Origin: Woeseia sp034521225 | GTDB lineage: Bacteria; Pseudomonadota; Gammaproteobacteria; Steroidobacterales; Woeseiaceae | Direction: 5' to 3' | Assembly: GCA_034521225.1 (NCBI GenBank) | Contig: JAXHMR010000016.1 | Span: 1-64,000, forward strand | Length of the DNA stretch: 64,000 bases | Part shown: piece by piece, positions 1-12,589 of the stretch | How the letters are laid out: each line of letters starts with the position of its first letter | Numbering within the stretch: the stretch's first letter is position 1 | Translations under genes and position numbers: made by a program | Notes under the pieces: model-generated | Told to the model about the DNA's origin: nothing | Databases searched by the model: none | Seen by the model: the letters and a program-made list of their open reading frames with translations, nothing else

Positions 1-60
1 ACCGCCATTGATGGCAAAGTACCGGTAAAACCACTGCCGCCGCATACCCGGCCCTCCATC

Positions 61-1522
61 ATGGACTACGACTTCCTCTCAAGCCTGCGACGCAATCATC
101 CGGCCTGGCGCCTGCTGGCCGCGGACAGCGCGGCGTTCGTTATCGCCTTTCTGCACCGCACCTTTATCGAGCCCAACGTGCGGGTACTGAGCGAAAAAGA
201 GTTGGCAGGAAAGCTTGACGACTACGTCTATCAGTTGCGCCAGGCGATCGGTGAGGAGGCCTACCCGAAAGCGGCGCGCGACTACCTGCTCGACTGGGCC
301 GGCGACGCCCGCGGCTGGTTGCGCCGCTACTATCCACCGGATTCCGACGAACCGCATCTCGACCTGACGCCGGCCGCCGAGCGCGCGATTCAATGGCTCG
401 CGAACCTCGAACAGCAGCGCTTCGTCGGCGCCGAGTCGCGCTTGAAGCTCGTGTTCGACCTGCTACAACAGATAGCGGTGGGCAGCGAGACGAGCCCCGA
501 CGTCCGCGTCGCGGAGCTCGAGCGCCGGCGCGCGGAAATCGACGCCGAGATTGCCCGTATTCGTGGCGGCGCATTGCCGCTGATGGACCCGACCCAACTC
601 CGCGAGCGCTTCGCACAGGCGGCCGATACCGCCCGGGCACTGCTCGCCGACTTCCGCCAGGTCGAGCAGAATTTCCGCGATCTGGACCGGCAAGTGCGCG
701 AGCGCATCACCACCGCCGGCGGCGGCAAGGGCGCGGTGCTCGAAGAGGTTTTCGGCGAGCGCGACGCCATCGTCGACTCCGACCAGGGCCGCAGTTTCCG
801 CGCCTTCTGGGATTTCCTCGATGTCGCCGGCACGCCAGGAGGAACTGACCGCGCTTCTCGAGCAGGTCCTCGCGCTGGACGCCGTCGCCGAGCTGTCGCC
901 CGACCCGCGCCTGAAGCGCGTGCACTATGACTGGCTGAGCGCAGGCGAGGTTACGCAGCGCACTGTCGCCCGTCTGTCGGAGCAGCTGCGGCGCTACCTC
1001 GATGACCAGGCCTGGTTCGAGAACCGCCGCATCATGGAGGTGCTCCGCGACCTCGAGCAGCGCGCCCTTGCCGTGCGCGACGAGCCGCCGCGAGGCCACG
1101 TAATCTCGCTCGATGCGGCAGCGCCCAGTGTGACGCTGCCGCTGGAGCGTCCGCTGTTCAGCCCGCCGGTGAAGCCTGAGATCACGGACCAGCAGCTCAT
1201 CGAGGGTGAGGCCGACGTCGATGCCAGCGCGCTGTTCGAACAGTTCCACGTCGACAAGGAGCGGCTGCGTGCCCGGCTGCGGAAGGCGCTGCAGACCCGC
1301 CGGCAGATCAGCCTTGCCGAGTTGCTGGATGCCCACCCGCTCGAGCAGGGACTGGCGGAGCTGGTGGCCTGGCTGAGCCTTGCGACGGGCGAGGAGGCGG
1401 GCGTCGTGGATGAGGAGCGCCTGCAGAACGTCACCTGGCGGGAGGGAAACGGGCGCACGCGGCAGGCGACGCTGCCGACCGTGATCTTCGTGGCCGGGCA
1501 GGCGGACAGCACCCATGCTTGA
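61..1522 (+). CDS. jetA: Wadjet JetA (DUF3375), left copy, one frameshift
   Basis: JetA is the kleisin-like subunit of the type I Wadjet complex, an SMC-family defence system that cuts small circular DNA such as plasmids. The protein is mostly helical, with a charged coiled-coil stretch near residue 150 (RVAELERRRAEIDAEIARI). One extra C near 819 (tttcctCgatg against tttcctgatg in the other arm) breaks the frame; the continuation runs from about 821 to the TGA at 1520-1522. Outside this base the translation matches the intact 486-residue right copy. The stop overlaps the jetB start by 8 bases, as expected of a tightly coupled operon. The frameshift looks like a sequencing error rather than decay, since the rest is unchanged. 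Confidence 0.9.
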
Positions 1523-2133
1523 AACGCCACAAGGCCAGGAGCAGCTGGCGCTGTCGCCGGTGCTGATCACGCTGTTCAAGGGCGTGCTGTACCAGGACCA
1601 GTCGCCCGAGTTGTGGCGCGCCCTGCTCGAGCTGCAGGCTCGCGTGCGGGATCATGCCGGCGTGTTCAACCTCGAATTGATGCTGGACGAAGCGGAAGGC
1701 TTCGCCTACCTGCGCCAGCGGCCAGCCGCCGACGACGAGCCGGACCTGCCGAGGCTGGTGCCGCGCCGCCAGCTTGGCTATGCCGTCAGCCTGTTGCTCG
1801 CGTTGCTCAGGAAGAAGCTCGCCGAGCACGACGCCGGCGGCGGCGAGGCGCGGCTGATTCTGTCGCGCGAGCAGATTGTCGACCTCGTGCAGGTGTTCAC
1901 GCCGGCCGCCTCGAACGAGGCGCGCCTGGTCGACCGGATCGACGCGGACATCAACAAGGTCGTCGAGCTGGGGTTCCTGCGCCGCTTGCGGGGACAGCAG
2001 GACCAGTTCGAGGTGCGCCGCATCCTGAAGGCATTCGTGGACGCACAATGGTTGTCGGATCTCGACCAGCGGCTGGCGGAATACCGAGGCGCAGCTGGAC
2101 GATGGCGGCGCAAAACTGCAGGAAGAGACATGA
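1515..2133 (+). CDS. jetB: Wadjet JetB (DUF4194), left copy, frameshift near the end
   Basis: JetB is the KITE-type winged-helix subunit that bridges kleisin and SMC in Wadjet. The ATG overlaps the jetA stop. The sequence follows the right copy (205 residues) until about 2085, where an extra G (ataccGaggcg against ataccaggcg) shifts the frame so that it reads straight into jetC as an apparent 488-residue protein. That fusion is not credible: with the extra base removed the gene ends GGAKLQEET and its TGA overlaps the jetC ATG (ATGA at 2130-2133). Confidence 0.88.
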
Positions 2134-5100
2134 GCGACGCGGGACAATTCGATTTTGCCGAGAGCGATGCCCGCGCGGGTTTCCGGCTGCAGCGTTTCGA
2201 GCTCTACAACTGGGGCACGTTCGACAAGCGAGTCTGGGTGCTCGATCCACGCGGCGAGAACAGCCTGGTCACGGGTGACATCGGTTCGGGCAAATCGACA
2301 CTGGTCGATGCGCTGACGACGCTGCTCGTGCCCGCGAACCGCATCACTTACAACAAGGCCGCCGGCGCCGATTCGCGCGAGCGTACGCTGCGCTCCTACG
2401 TGCTCGGTCATTACAAATCGGAACGGGCTGACACAGGCTTCGCTGCAAAGGCAGTGCCGCTGCGCGATCACAACAGCTATTCGGTCATTCTTGGCCACTT
2501 CTACAATGAAGGTTACGACCGCCACGTGACGCTCGCTCAGGTATTCTGGTTCCGCGACACGCAGGGACAGCCGGCCCGCTTCTATATCGTCGCCGACCGG
2601 CCCCTCTCGATCATGGCGGACTTCTCTGCATTCGGGCACGATATCAAGGATTTGCGCAAGCGGCTGCGCGCCGGGCGCGACGTCGAGGTCTTTGATTCCA
2701 TCCCACCGTACGGCGCCGCGCTCAGGCGTCGCTTCGGTATCGGCAACGAGCAGGCCCACCAGCTAATCAACCAGACAGTTTCGCAGAAGTCCGTCGGCAA
2801 CCAGACGGAGTTCGTGCGCGGCCACATGCTGGAGCCAGTTTCCGGTCGAGGACCGTATCGCGCAGCTCATCGCGCATTTCGACGACCTGGACCGCGCGCA
2901 CCGCGCCGTGCGAGAAAGCCAGGGCGCAGATCGAGGCGCTCGATCCGCTCGTCGAGGATGCCGCGCATCACGCCGAGCTGACCGAGAAAGTTGGCGAGCT
3001 GCGCACGTGCCGCGAAGCGCTGGGCCGTGGTTCGCGCCGATGAAGAGCGAACTGCTGCGCGAGCGTATCGAGCGATTGGACACCGAAATCGCACGGCTGG
3101 CGGGGCGGATGCGAGGGCACGGCGAAGCGCCGCGTGCTGGAAACGGAACGGGACGAGGTCCGCCAGGCGATAAGCGACAATGGCGGCGACCGCCTGGAGC
3201 GGCTGAAAACCGAGATCGACCGGCTGGCGCAAATCCAGGCGGAACGACGCGGCGTGCCGACACCTACAACGGCCTCGCAACCGAAATTGGCCTCGCGGCC
3301 GCCGCCGGCGAGGCGCAATTCACCGCCAACCGGCGAGACATCGAACGACTGTTGGCGGAGTTCGCAACCGGCGAGGCGGATATCCAGAACCGCATGACCG
3401 AAGCACATGTGCAGGTGCGCGACCTCGAGGATCGCCGGCGGGAGCACGAGCTTGAGCTGGCCTCCCTGCGCAAGCGTCGCTCCAGCATCCCCGCCGCGAT
3501 CCTCGAGCTACGCGAGCGGCTTTGCTCGGACCTGGGACGTGCGGCGGACGACCTGCCGTTCGCCGGCGAGCTGCTGCTGGTGCGCGCCGGCGAACGCGAC
3601 TGGGAAGGTGCAATCGAACGCCTCCTGCACAATTTCGGCCTGTCCCTGCTGGTGCCGGACGCGCACTACCGGGCAGTGGCTGACTGGGTCGACAGCACGC
3701 ACCTGCGCGGCCGGCTCGTCTATTTTCGCGTGCTGGAGCGTGCCGACCGGAACCTGCCGGAACTGCATCGCGAGTCTCTGGTGCGAAAGATTTCCATTCG
3801 ACCCGATTCCTCATTCTACGGCTGGCTGGAATACGAGCTTGCGCGGCGGTTCGACTACGCCTGCTGCGCAGATATGGAACGGTTCCGCCGCGAGCGCCGC
3901 GCGGTGACCCGCGCCGGACAAGTGAAATCCGGCGGCCAGCGGCACGAGAAGGACGACCGGCACGCGCTCGACGATGCGTCGCGCTACGTGCTCGGGTGGA
4001 CCAACGAGGGCAAGATTGCCGCACTCGAAAAGTTGGTTAGTGATCTTGAGCGGCAGCTCGAGGCGGCAGCCCGGCGCCATGCGACGATCCAGGATGAGCA
4101 CCGCCGGTTGCGCGAGCGGGAGGGCGCCTGCAGGCAACTCGCGGTATTCCAGAGTTACCGCGATCTGGACTGGCAGGCCCTGGTGCGGGACATGGAGCGC
4201 CTGGAAGAGGAGCGCAGGGCGCTCGAAGCTGCCTCGGACATCCTGAGGACATTGCAAGACCAGCTTGCGGATATTGCGAGGCGACTTGCAGCCTTCGAGG
4301 AAGCGTTACGCAGGACGAGCAACGAGCATGCCGTCGCCAGCCAGAAGCGTGACGCCGCACAGCAGGCGCTGTCCGACGTGCAGACCTTGCTGGACGCGAC
4401 GCCGGAGGAAGCGAAAGCGCGCTGGTTCCCGGTGCTCGAGTCGCTGCGGCCCGAGGCGCTCGGCGAGCACCGCCTGACGGTGGAGTCCTGCGATAACCGG
4501 CAGATGGACATGCGCGACTGGCTGCAGGCGAAGATTGATGCCGAGGAGAAACGCCGCGAACGGCTGCGCGACCGGATCATCGATGCGATGCGCCGTTACA
4601 AGAACGCCTGGCCGGTCGAGACGAGCGAGGTCGACGTCAGCATCGAAGCTGCCGGTGAATACGGCGGCATGCTCGCGCAGTTGCGCGCGGACGACCTGCC
4701 GCGGTTCGAGTCACGCTTCAAGGAGCTCCTCAACGAAAACACGATTCGCGAGGTGGCGAACTTCCAGGCCCAGCTGAACCGCGAACGCGAGGAAATCCGC
4801 GAGCGCATCGAGACGATCAACGGATCGCTGCGGCAGATCGACTACAACCCGAACCGCTACATCTGCCTGCTGGCCGAGCCGGCGCAGGACCAGGACGTCC
4901 GCGAGCTGCGCGACAGCTTGCGCGCCTGTACGGAAGGCGCGCTGACAGGCTCGGACGACGAGCAATACTCGGAGGCGAAGTTCCTGCAGGTGCAGGCGAT
5001 CATTGAACGCTTCCGCGGTCGCGAGGGACAAAGCGATGCGGACCTGCGCTGGACGCGCAAGGTGACCGACGTGCGCAACTGGTTTCTGTTCTCCGCTTCC

Positions 5101-5512
5101 GAGCGTTGGCGCGAGGACGATGCCGAGCACGAGCACTACACGGACTCGGGCGGCAAGTCCGAGCGGGCAGAAAGAGAAACTCGCCTACACGGTGCTCGCC
5201 GCGAGCCTTGCGTACCAGTTCGGCCTGGAGTGGGGTGAGCAGCGCTCGCGCTCGTTTCGCTTCGTCGTCATCGATGAGGCATTTGGCCGCGGGTCGGACG
5301 AGTCCACGCGCTACGGCCTCGAACTCTTCCGCAAGCTGAATCTGCAGCTGCTGGTCGTCACGCCGCTACAGAAGATTCATGTGATCGAGCCTTACGTCGC
5401 GAACGTGGGTTTCGTGCACAACGAGGAAGGACAGCACTCGCTGTTGCGCAACCTTACGATCGAGGAGTATCGCGCCGAGCAGGCGGCGCGCCGGATGATC
5501 AGCGTTTCATGA
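2130..5512 (+). CDS. jetC: Wadjet JetC (SMC-like ATPase), left copy, several frameshifts
   Basis: JetC is the SMC-like motor ATPase of Wadjet, about 1,127 residues. The N-terminal head reads LQRFELYNWGTFDKRVW followed by the P-loop GDIGSGKSTLVDAL. The middle is long coiled coil. The C-terminal head carries the signature GGK.GGQKEKLAYTVLAAS and Walker B FVVIDEAFGRG. Comparison with the other arm shows indels near 2829 (extra A), 2910 (extra G), 3020, 3110, 3246 and 5157; the stretch from about 3,260 to 5,150 reads without interruption. The ATGA at 5509-5512 overlaps the jetD start. A block around 4,021-4,104 differs strongly from the right copy (see findings). Confidence 0.9.
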
Positions 5513-6706
5513 GCCGCTGGACGACGGCGCAGGGAATTGTCGAGCGCCTGGAAAAGCGCTGGCAAGGCGGCGAGATCCTCGCGGCACGCCTGAACGGCGA
5601 GACCATTTTTCCGCTCGAGCTGCGGCTGCGCCGCCCCGGCCCGCGCGAGATCGCCGAGCGCTTCGGCGAAGTCGGCGAGTGGGCGCGCGAGCTGGCCGCG
5701 GCGAGCCGCGAGGCGCGTGGCAGCGGCTTCGAGCTAAGACTCGAGAGCCTGAACAATCGCGTCCATGGCGCGAACGTCCTGCCCGTCAGTGCAGTCATTC
5801 CCACCGAAAGCGATGCGCTGGACCTGATCGGCAAACGCCGTGCGGCGGCACGCTTCCAGGCCATTGCCGACGAGACGCTGGCGCGTTATCCCGCTCTCCG
5901 GGACTGGCTCGCACGCCGGCCGCACCAGGCGCTTGCGCATGCGGCCGAGTGGGAGCGGGTGCTGGCAGTGCTCGACTGGTTCGTGGCACACCCGCGGCCG
6001 GCGCTTTATTCTGCGCCAGCTCGACATTCCCTCGGTCGATACGAAGTTCATCGAATCGCACCGCAAGCTATTGGGCGAGCTGCTTGACATCGTGTTGCCG
6101 GACAGCGCCGTCGACCGGTCGGCGACGGGTGTCAAGGCCTTCAGTAACAGGTACGGCCTGCGCACTGAGCCGCCGCTCGTGCGCTTCCGCCTGCTCGATC
6201 CGGCGCTCTACATCCAGCGCCGATTTTCAGACGTGTCGTTGCCGCCAGAGGAGTTTGCCGGGCTGAAGTCTCCGCTGGAGCGCGTGTTCATTACAGAGAA
6301 TCGCGTAAATGGTCTCGCGTTTCCCGACTGCCCGGCGAGCATGGTTGTCTTCGGTCTCGGTTATGGCCTGCAGCGATTGTCGGAGATACCGTGGCTGCGT
6401 GACGTCGACGTGCACTACTGGGGCGACACGGACACCCACGGCTTTGGCATCCTGAACCGATTGCGGGTCTCCCTGCCGCATGCGCGGTCATTCCTGATGG
6501 ACCGCGAGACGCTGGAAGCACATCGCCGGCTATGGGGGCGCGAACCCGCCGGTGGTCGATACACGGGCGATACCTCACGCCTGACGGCGGCGGAACATGC
6601 ATTGTATTGCGAGCTGTTGTCCGACCGACTCGGGGAGCGCATACGTCTTGAGCAGGAACGCATTGGTTTCGGGTGGTTGCAGCAGACGCTGGCGCGGCTT
6701 CCGTAA
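5509..6706 (+). CDS. jetD: Wadjet JetD nuclease (DUF3322/DUF2220), left copy, frameshifted
   Basis: JetD is the Toprim-type nuclease subunit that cleaves the extruded DNA, about 399 residues. The N-terminal DUF3322 part starts SRWTTAQGIVERLEKRW. The C-terminal DUF2220 part has the acidic Toprim-like motif VHYWGDTDTHGFGILNRL and ends LARLP. An extra base near 6008 (tttattCtgcgcc) splits the frame, and there is a disturbed stretch near 5735-5750. The gene is last in the jetABCD order typical of type I Wadjet and faces the phosphatase gene convergently across about 90 bp. Confidence 0.88.
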
Positions 6707-6796
6707 CTGGCCCGATACCGTCAGGCTGCCACTGTTTCAGACGATACACGAGGAGTGATCCCGGTGGACGACGCCCATCTGTCGGCGAGCGGCCCC

Positions 6797-8953
6797 CTAC
6801 AGCGCGATCTCGCCACCGTCGTCGCGAGTAATGGCGATCGTCGCAGTGCGCGGCCGGCGACTCCCGATCGTGCCCTCCTGCTGTGCGTCCTCGCTGTAAG
6901 GCCAGCTGCTGTGGTACTTGTCCAGGTCCCCAAGTTCACCGGGGTGCTGGACATTGACGAACAGCGTCCGCCGGTCCGGGGTCAGCTCGACACCGGTGAT
7001 CTCGCGACCGCGGGCACCAACCAGAAAGCGCCGCAGCGTTGCGCCGGGCGCGGCACCGACGAAGGTCGAGACCGGCGTGCCGTCCGGCGTATCGATAACC
7101 ACGGTGCCGCCGGTCGCCGACGCGGCCCGGAAGCGCGGCCAGCATCATGCAGTTGGTCGTGTCGGTGTAGGCGCCGTCGTCGGTTTGCAACCAGAGGATG
7201 CCGCGCGGGTCGAACCAGAGTCCGTCGGGGCTGGAGAAGTCGTTGTCGTTGTCGAGACCCGAAAGGTTGATTGCCGGGTCGTGGCTCGCGCGGGCGCCGA
7301 ACGCGTAGATGTCCCAGGTGAAGCGGGTCGCGTCCTGGCGCCCGTCCTCGCGCCAGCGGATCACGTGGCCGTTGACGTTGCCCCCGGCCGTGTCCGGATC
7401 GCCGCCCGGGCCGCCGCTGTAGCTGCGCGGATTGGCCGCATCGCGCGGCGGCGAGGCCGCTCCGCGCTGGCCGCGGCCGTTGTCGTCGCCACGGCTGTTG
7501 GTCAGTGAGAAATAGACCTCGCCATTGAGAGGATGGACCGCGCCCCACTCGGGCCGGTCCATCGGCGTCGCGCCCGCGCGGTCGGCCGCGATCCGGGTGA
7601 AGATCGCGATCCCGGCGGCATTCATGCCGTCCAGGTCCGGGTTTCCGGCGTCAGCGGCAGCCAGCGGCCGCGGCCGTCGGCCTCGAAGAGGGCGGCGTAG
7701 AGCGTACCGGCATCCAGGTACTTGTCGCCGGCGGCCAGCCCGGCTGCGGCATCCGCAGGATCCCAGGGCCGGGCAGAGACGAACTTGTATATGTATTCGT
7801 TGCGAGCATCGCAGCCCGAGTAGGCCACCAACGGCGCACCCGCCGCCGCTGGGGCAAACCACAGTCCCTCGTGCGAGTAGCGGCCGATGGCCGTGCGCTT
7901 GCGCGGCGTGGGGCGCGGGTCGTACGGATCGATCTCAACCGCGTAGCCGAGATGGTGCGGTTCGTTGCGGAAGTCCTCCGTCGGCCCGGCGCCGCGGCGC
8001 GAGGCGTTGAAGCGACGCTGGAGCGGCGTGGCCTCCGTCGGCGTGTCCCAGCCGCGATAGTTGTGGCCCCCCTGGCCGGCGAAGCCGGCGGTGTTGGCCG
8101 AGCGGATCGCGTAGCGGTCCAGTTGCGGCGTGTCGTCAGCGGCACTATCGAGAACGAAATAGGTGTTCCAGTTCTCCTCGCAGGCAAGGTAGGTGCCCCA
8201 GGGCGTTACACCGTGCGCGCAGTTATTCAGCGTACCGAAGCTCGCCACACCGTCGGGCGACAGCGGCGTGACCAGCAATGCGTTGCCGCGCGCCGGGCCG
8301 TGGATCTCGGCCGGCGTGTTGACATGAATGCGGCGGTTGCGCGGGCTGTCGCGGTCGACCATCCAGCGGCCCTCGCGGCGTACGATCTCGATGACCGTGA
8401 CACCGTGCGCGAACTGCTCCTTCACCACTTCCGCCAGCGGCCGTACGCCGCCGCCGAGATCGGTCGGGCCGTGCTCGTGCAGGTAGACATCGGTCAGTGC
8501 CTCGTGGTTGATGACCAGCAGACCGCGGTTGGAACTTGCGCTGCCGCGCGGCAGCGGGAAGTAGGCCATGCCATCATGATGATCACCGGCACGGCGGTCC
8601 CAGTTGCCGTCATCCGAGCCGTCGTTCGGGTAGTCCGGCAGGTCGGCGCTCAGCGGGTCACCCAGCGCGTACAGCACCTGCGCCGAATAGCCGGCCGGCA
8701 GGCGCACCGCATCGGCCAGGCTCTTCGGCACCGCCGCGAATCCCAGCGCTTTGGCTGGCGGCACGGTGTCGCCGAGCCGACCACCTGCACTGCAACCCGA
8801 CAGCCCGAACAGCCCCAGTCCACTGGCGGTCCCGACGGCGGCCAGCCCGACCCCGCCCAGCAGAAAGGTACGCCGGCTCAGCGCCTCGTCGACGACGTCC
8901 CAGATGGCGGGTGCGGGACTTCGGTTACTGTCTTCGATCGGATGACGGGACAT
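6797..8953 (-). CDS. PhoX-like phosphatase (DUF839), left copy, frameshifted
   Basis: A secreted phosphatase of the PhoX family, whose studied members hydrolyse phosphate monoesters using calcium and iron. About 718 residues. The N-terminus has a twin-arginine-like motif (SRRTFLLGG), a hydrophobic segment and LSGC, which could be a lipobox. Family motifs in order: NHEALTD, YLACEENWNTYF, HHLGYAVEIDPYD and RYSHEGLWF. The ATG at 8953 is preceded by AGGAG and is preferred over an upstream in-frame start. Frame breaks near 7,120, 7,625 and others are compensated by the right copy. The export route suggests a periplasmic or surface role in phosphate acquisition. Confidence 0.85.
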
Positions 8954-9121
8954 CAATGACTCCTGTGGGCAGCGCGGCAAAGTTCTGCATTGTCCATTGC
9001 TGAGATTACATTCCGTTGTCAGGCGCTCATATAGCAAACGAAGGCGAAGTTCCAGGGTCGTATCGTGCAGGTCGCGATACGGCCCTTTTGAACATGGGAA
9101 CCGGGTTCTGCTATGGCCGTC

Positions 9122-9804
9122 TCAGCACTCCGACCAGCGTCGCACCAGGTTCTGATACAGGCCGGTCAGTCGAATCAGGTCCGCGTCGTCGTCTCCATAG
9201 CGCTCCCGAAGGGACATCAATGCCATGTCCGTATCGAAGAGATGGCGACGGCTTTCGACGTCCTTTACGAGGCTCTGGATGAACATGTAACAGGCCAGCC
9301 GTTCACCCCGGTCACCCGGCCTGACCTCATGAATCGAGCCGGACGGGTAGACCACCAGGCTGCCCGCGTTCAACTTCACGCTATGCGTGCCGAATGTGTC
9401 CTCGATGGAGAGTTCCCCGCCTTCGTAATCATGAGGTGCAGACAGGAACAGCGTTGCGGAGACGTCGGTGCGCAGGTAGCTGCCGTCCGGCAACGGCCGC
9501 AGCGTGTTGTCGACGTGCGGACCGTAGTGGTTGTGTGGCGCCGGTATAGCGGTTGAAGTTGGGGGCAGGATCTTGTACGGCAAGGCAGCGGTGATGAGCA
9601 GGCTGCTGCGGTTCAGCGCCCGCATGACGCATGGCGCGCAGCTCCGGTAGCACCTGCGAGTCGTCCGGAAGCTGCTCGTTGTGCTTGGCCAGCTTCGCCT
9701 GAGGTCCGGCGCTGATCGATCGGGACCATTGGGCCTCGCGCAGCCGCGCGCGCAGCGCGGCGAGCTCGTCGAGGGGTAAGGATGTCGTCGATCGTTACGA
9801 CCAT
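9122..9804 (-). CDS. piuC: PKHD-type Fe(II)/2-oxoglutarate hydroxylase (PiuC/YbiX), left copy
   Basis: A 2-oxoglutarate/Fe(II) dioxygenase of the PiuC/YbiX family, about 227 residues, the usual family length. The iron-binding triad appears as HVD in NHYGPHVDNTLR and H in SGSIHEV, with R in QGERLACY/RGERLACY for 2-oxoglutarate. In other bacteria it is encoded beside catecholate siderophore receptors such as Fiu and PiuA, matching the TonB receptor gene next door. The start is uncertain: this copy also offers ATGAGCCGCATG (9813) with GGAG upstream. Indels near 9,550, 9,625, 9,700 and 9,770 break this copy. Confidence 0.85.
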
Positions 9805-9832
9805 GCGGCTCATGCTACTCCGTGGTGTCGGG

Positions 9833-9870
9833 CACTGACAGCCCCCGGCAAGCGCCCGGGGCTGCCAGTG
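9833..9870. terminator. Hairpin between TonB receptor and piuC (left)
   Basis: Inverted repeat CACTGaCAGCCCC ... GGGGCTGcCAGTG with a short GC-rich loop, just after the receptor stop (transcription on the minus strand comes from piuC's upstream side for the receptor's neighbour, so it lies between the two genes). No T-run follows. It is conserved in the other arm. Confidence 0.5.
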
Positions 9871-9905
9871 CCCGCAGGCCAGGCGTCAATCAGCCGGCAG
9901 CGCTG

Positions 9906-12417
9906 CTAGAAGTCGTAACGGAACGTGGCGATAACGTGCCGGCGCTTGCCCGGAATGCCCTGGGCACCACCCTCCGCCATCTGCGAGATGTACTTCTCGT
10001 CGAAGAGGTTGAAGGCGTTGACCCGGATCTGCGCCCGCTCGTTGAAGCGATACGTGGAATACAGGTCGACGACCGTGTAGCTGTCGATGGCCACGTTGCC
10101 GCGTCGCGGCGGCGGATGCCACCACCGGTTGCGGCGCGCCTGATCTGGTCGCCGACATACTGCAGGCCGCCGCCGAATGAGAATCGGTCAGTGACGTCGT
10201 AGGTGCTGAAAACGTTCAGGGAGTGCTCGGGCGTGCCGCCGAGACCCTGGCCTTCGAGCTGCGGAAAAGCCGTCGACTCGCGAACCTCGGAATCGAGGAA
10301 CGTGTAGCCGCCGAACAGGCGCCAGCGGGACGTGACCTGGCCGGCAAGGAGCAGCTCGAAGCCGTCCACCCGCTGCTCGGTATCCAGCACCGACGGGTCA
10401 TCGGCACCGATACCCGGCACCCGCGCCTTGGTCTTGTCGGTGCGGAAAAGGGCGGCATTGACGTCGAGGCCCGCCAGTCCCTGCCACTTGAAGCCGAGCT
10501 CGAAGGCCTCGGTCTCCTCAGGGGGCACGTTGAAGAGCTCGGGTGAGGTGATCCGGTTGCCGGGCCGCCGGCCAACTGAATCTGGTTGCGATCGAAGTTG
10601 CCCGATACCTCGAAAGCGGTGCTGGACGCGAGGTACACGGAAGCGTCCTCGCTGGGTTTGAAGACCAGGCCCACGCTGTAGCTCCACTCATCGTTGGTCC
10701 GGCTCAACGAGAGCGCGTCGGGCCGGCCGAAGCTCAGCGCGCTTCCGCCTCGATCCGGTCCCATCGAACCCCCAGGTTGAGATCCAGCTCCGGCCTGATG
10801 CGAATCGTATCCAGTGCGAACACGCCTGCCTCTTCGGTTTCGAACCTGTGAACGGTGCTTTCGTCGGGATCCGCCTCGGTCGCAAACGGGGCCGCCGGTC
10901 TGGTGCGCTGCTCCGGATCGAGCAGGCTGGTGCGCGGGCCGTTGACGTCCGGACGGCGGCGGTTCTCGAACGTGAAGCGGCCGACATCGAAGCCCGCGAC
11001 CATGTCGTGCGTCAGGCCGCCGGTATCGAACTGCCAGGACCAGGTCCGTCTGGTTAAAGAACCCTTCGTCCTCCTGGTCGCGGGGCTTAAGGTCTCCCTG
11101 GACTTCGGCTACCGGAAAAGTCGCCGGAGCCCCAGAACGCCTCCGGAACCTTGATTCAGTGGCGATGACGTAATGGAATCGTTGGTCACCCGGGAGTAGC
11201 GGAACTCACTGCGGATGCGGGCGCGGTCGCTCAGAACGTGCTCGACGCTCGCGGTGGCCACATCCACGTCGATGTCCTGGTAGTCATCCACGTGGCCGAA
11301 GAAATCACTGAAATCGATGCCGTCCGGCAGCTGGCCGGCATCGCGTATCCGTCGCCGCAGCGCTGGTCACCCACACGTCCCACTCTGTCGTTGTCGGCCT
11401 GGTCACACAGCGCCTTGGGTCCGGAGAACCCCTCCCGGTCGAAGGGGAGCCCTTTGTCTTCGATGTTGTCCTGGCGCGTGGACAGCCAGTCCACATTCAG
11501 CGACGTACGCCCTGTCAGGCCCCAGGTGTAGGCGCCGAAGAATCCCCAACGCTTGTCGTTCACGACGTCGCGGCCGGGGATGTCGGCCGAGTGGCCCATC
11601 AGGTTCAGCCGGAAAGCGCTGTTGTCATCGATCGGCCGGTTGACATCCACCGTAGCCCGTTGATAATCGTCCGTTCCGGCGCTCAGCTCGACGCGGGTGA
11701 ACTCCCGGGTTTGCGGCTTCGCTGGTCACGAAGTTGATGGTTCCACCCGGAGAGCCGCGTCCGCTGACCACGGAGTTGGGCCCCTTCGCGATCTCCAGCT
11801 GGTCCACGTAGAACGGATCGCGAAAGTAGTTGCCCATATCGCGAATGCCGTCGACCTTGATGTCACCGCGCGCATTAAAACCGCGAATCTTGAGCTGATC
11901 CCCGCCGGGCGGGTTCTCCCTCTCCCGCCTGCAGACTGATGCCCGGCACATTGCGCATCGCATCCCGGCAGCGAGGTCACGTTCTGCTCCTGGAGCAGGT
12001 CGCTCAGGCAGCACCGAGATGATTCGAGCGGTTTCAAGCAGGCCTGCGGGTAGTAGCGTGGGCTGCTCATCTGTTCGCCGCGGAATTCGACGAGCTCGAT
12101 GGTCTCGATGGTTTCGATGGCTTCTTCCTGCGCGTTCGGTCCGCGACAGGCCGCCTGCGCCGGGCGGCTGTCCGTGCCAGCGCAGCCAGGCGCAGGTACC
12201 CAGGATGCCTGCAGCAGCCGGCGAGCACGGCGCCTGCGCGGCGGAAGCGGCGGCGCGCCCGGGCGCGACGACGCGAGCCGTACCTCCGTGTGTTGGTGCC
12301 CGTAGCCTCACGGTCCCGCCGGCGTTCGCGGACTGGAGACGATGCCCGGTCCGGGGCAGTCCGCTCGGCACGCGGACTCTGACGCGCACGCCGATCTTCG
12401 TCCTGGAAGCTCGGCAT
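9906..12417 (-). CDS. TonB-dependent siderophore receptor (Fiu-like), left copy, frameshifted
   Basis: An outer-membrane receptor of the catecholate-siderophore type, about 820 residues. It has a plug domain (DQLKIRGFNARGDIKVDG, then GPNSVVSGRGSPGGTINF) and a beta-barrel ending in RYDF, a typical terminal aromatic residue. The signal-sequence region (12,120-12,417) is badly disturbed and diverges from the right copy far more than the rest, so the start is uncertain. The upstream Fur-like box implies iron repression, and the neighbouring PiuC-type hydroxylase fits iron uptake. Several frameshifts, for example near 10,130, 10,560, 10,740, 11,150, 11,350, 11,650 and 11,900. Confidence 0.85.
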
Positions 12418-12589
12418 GAAAGACAGTTATTCTGCCTCTCCTTATTTTTTCGCCTGATTCGTTCGAGTTGACAGTGTTGACGCGCGAAGCGCTGCCCCTT
12501 GGCCGACCGACCGGGTTTGGCGGTCGGAGTACCGCGGAAGGACGGGCCGCAATGGCGCCGGCGCCCTCAACCAGTGCAGAAGATAATCT

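Noticed and set aside
1515..2981. A 488-residue JetB-JetC fusion protein
   Set aside because: The other arm shows separate jetB and jetC with an ATGA overlap; one extra G near 2085 creates the fusion.
7871..8959. A 362-residue plus-strand frame opposite the phosphatase gene
   Set aside because: Antisense of well-conserved PhoX motifs; no recognisable domain.
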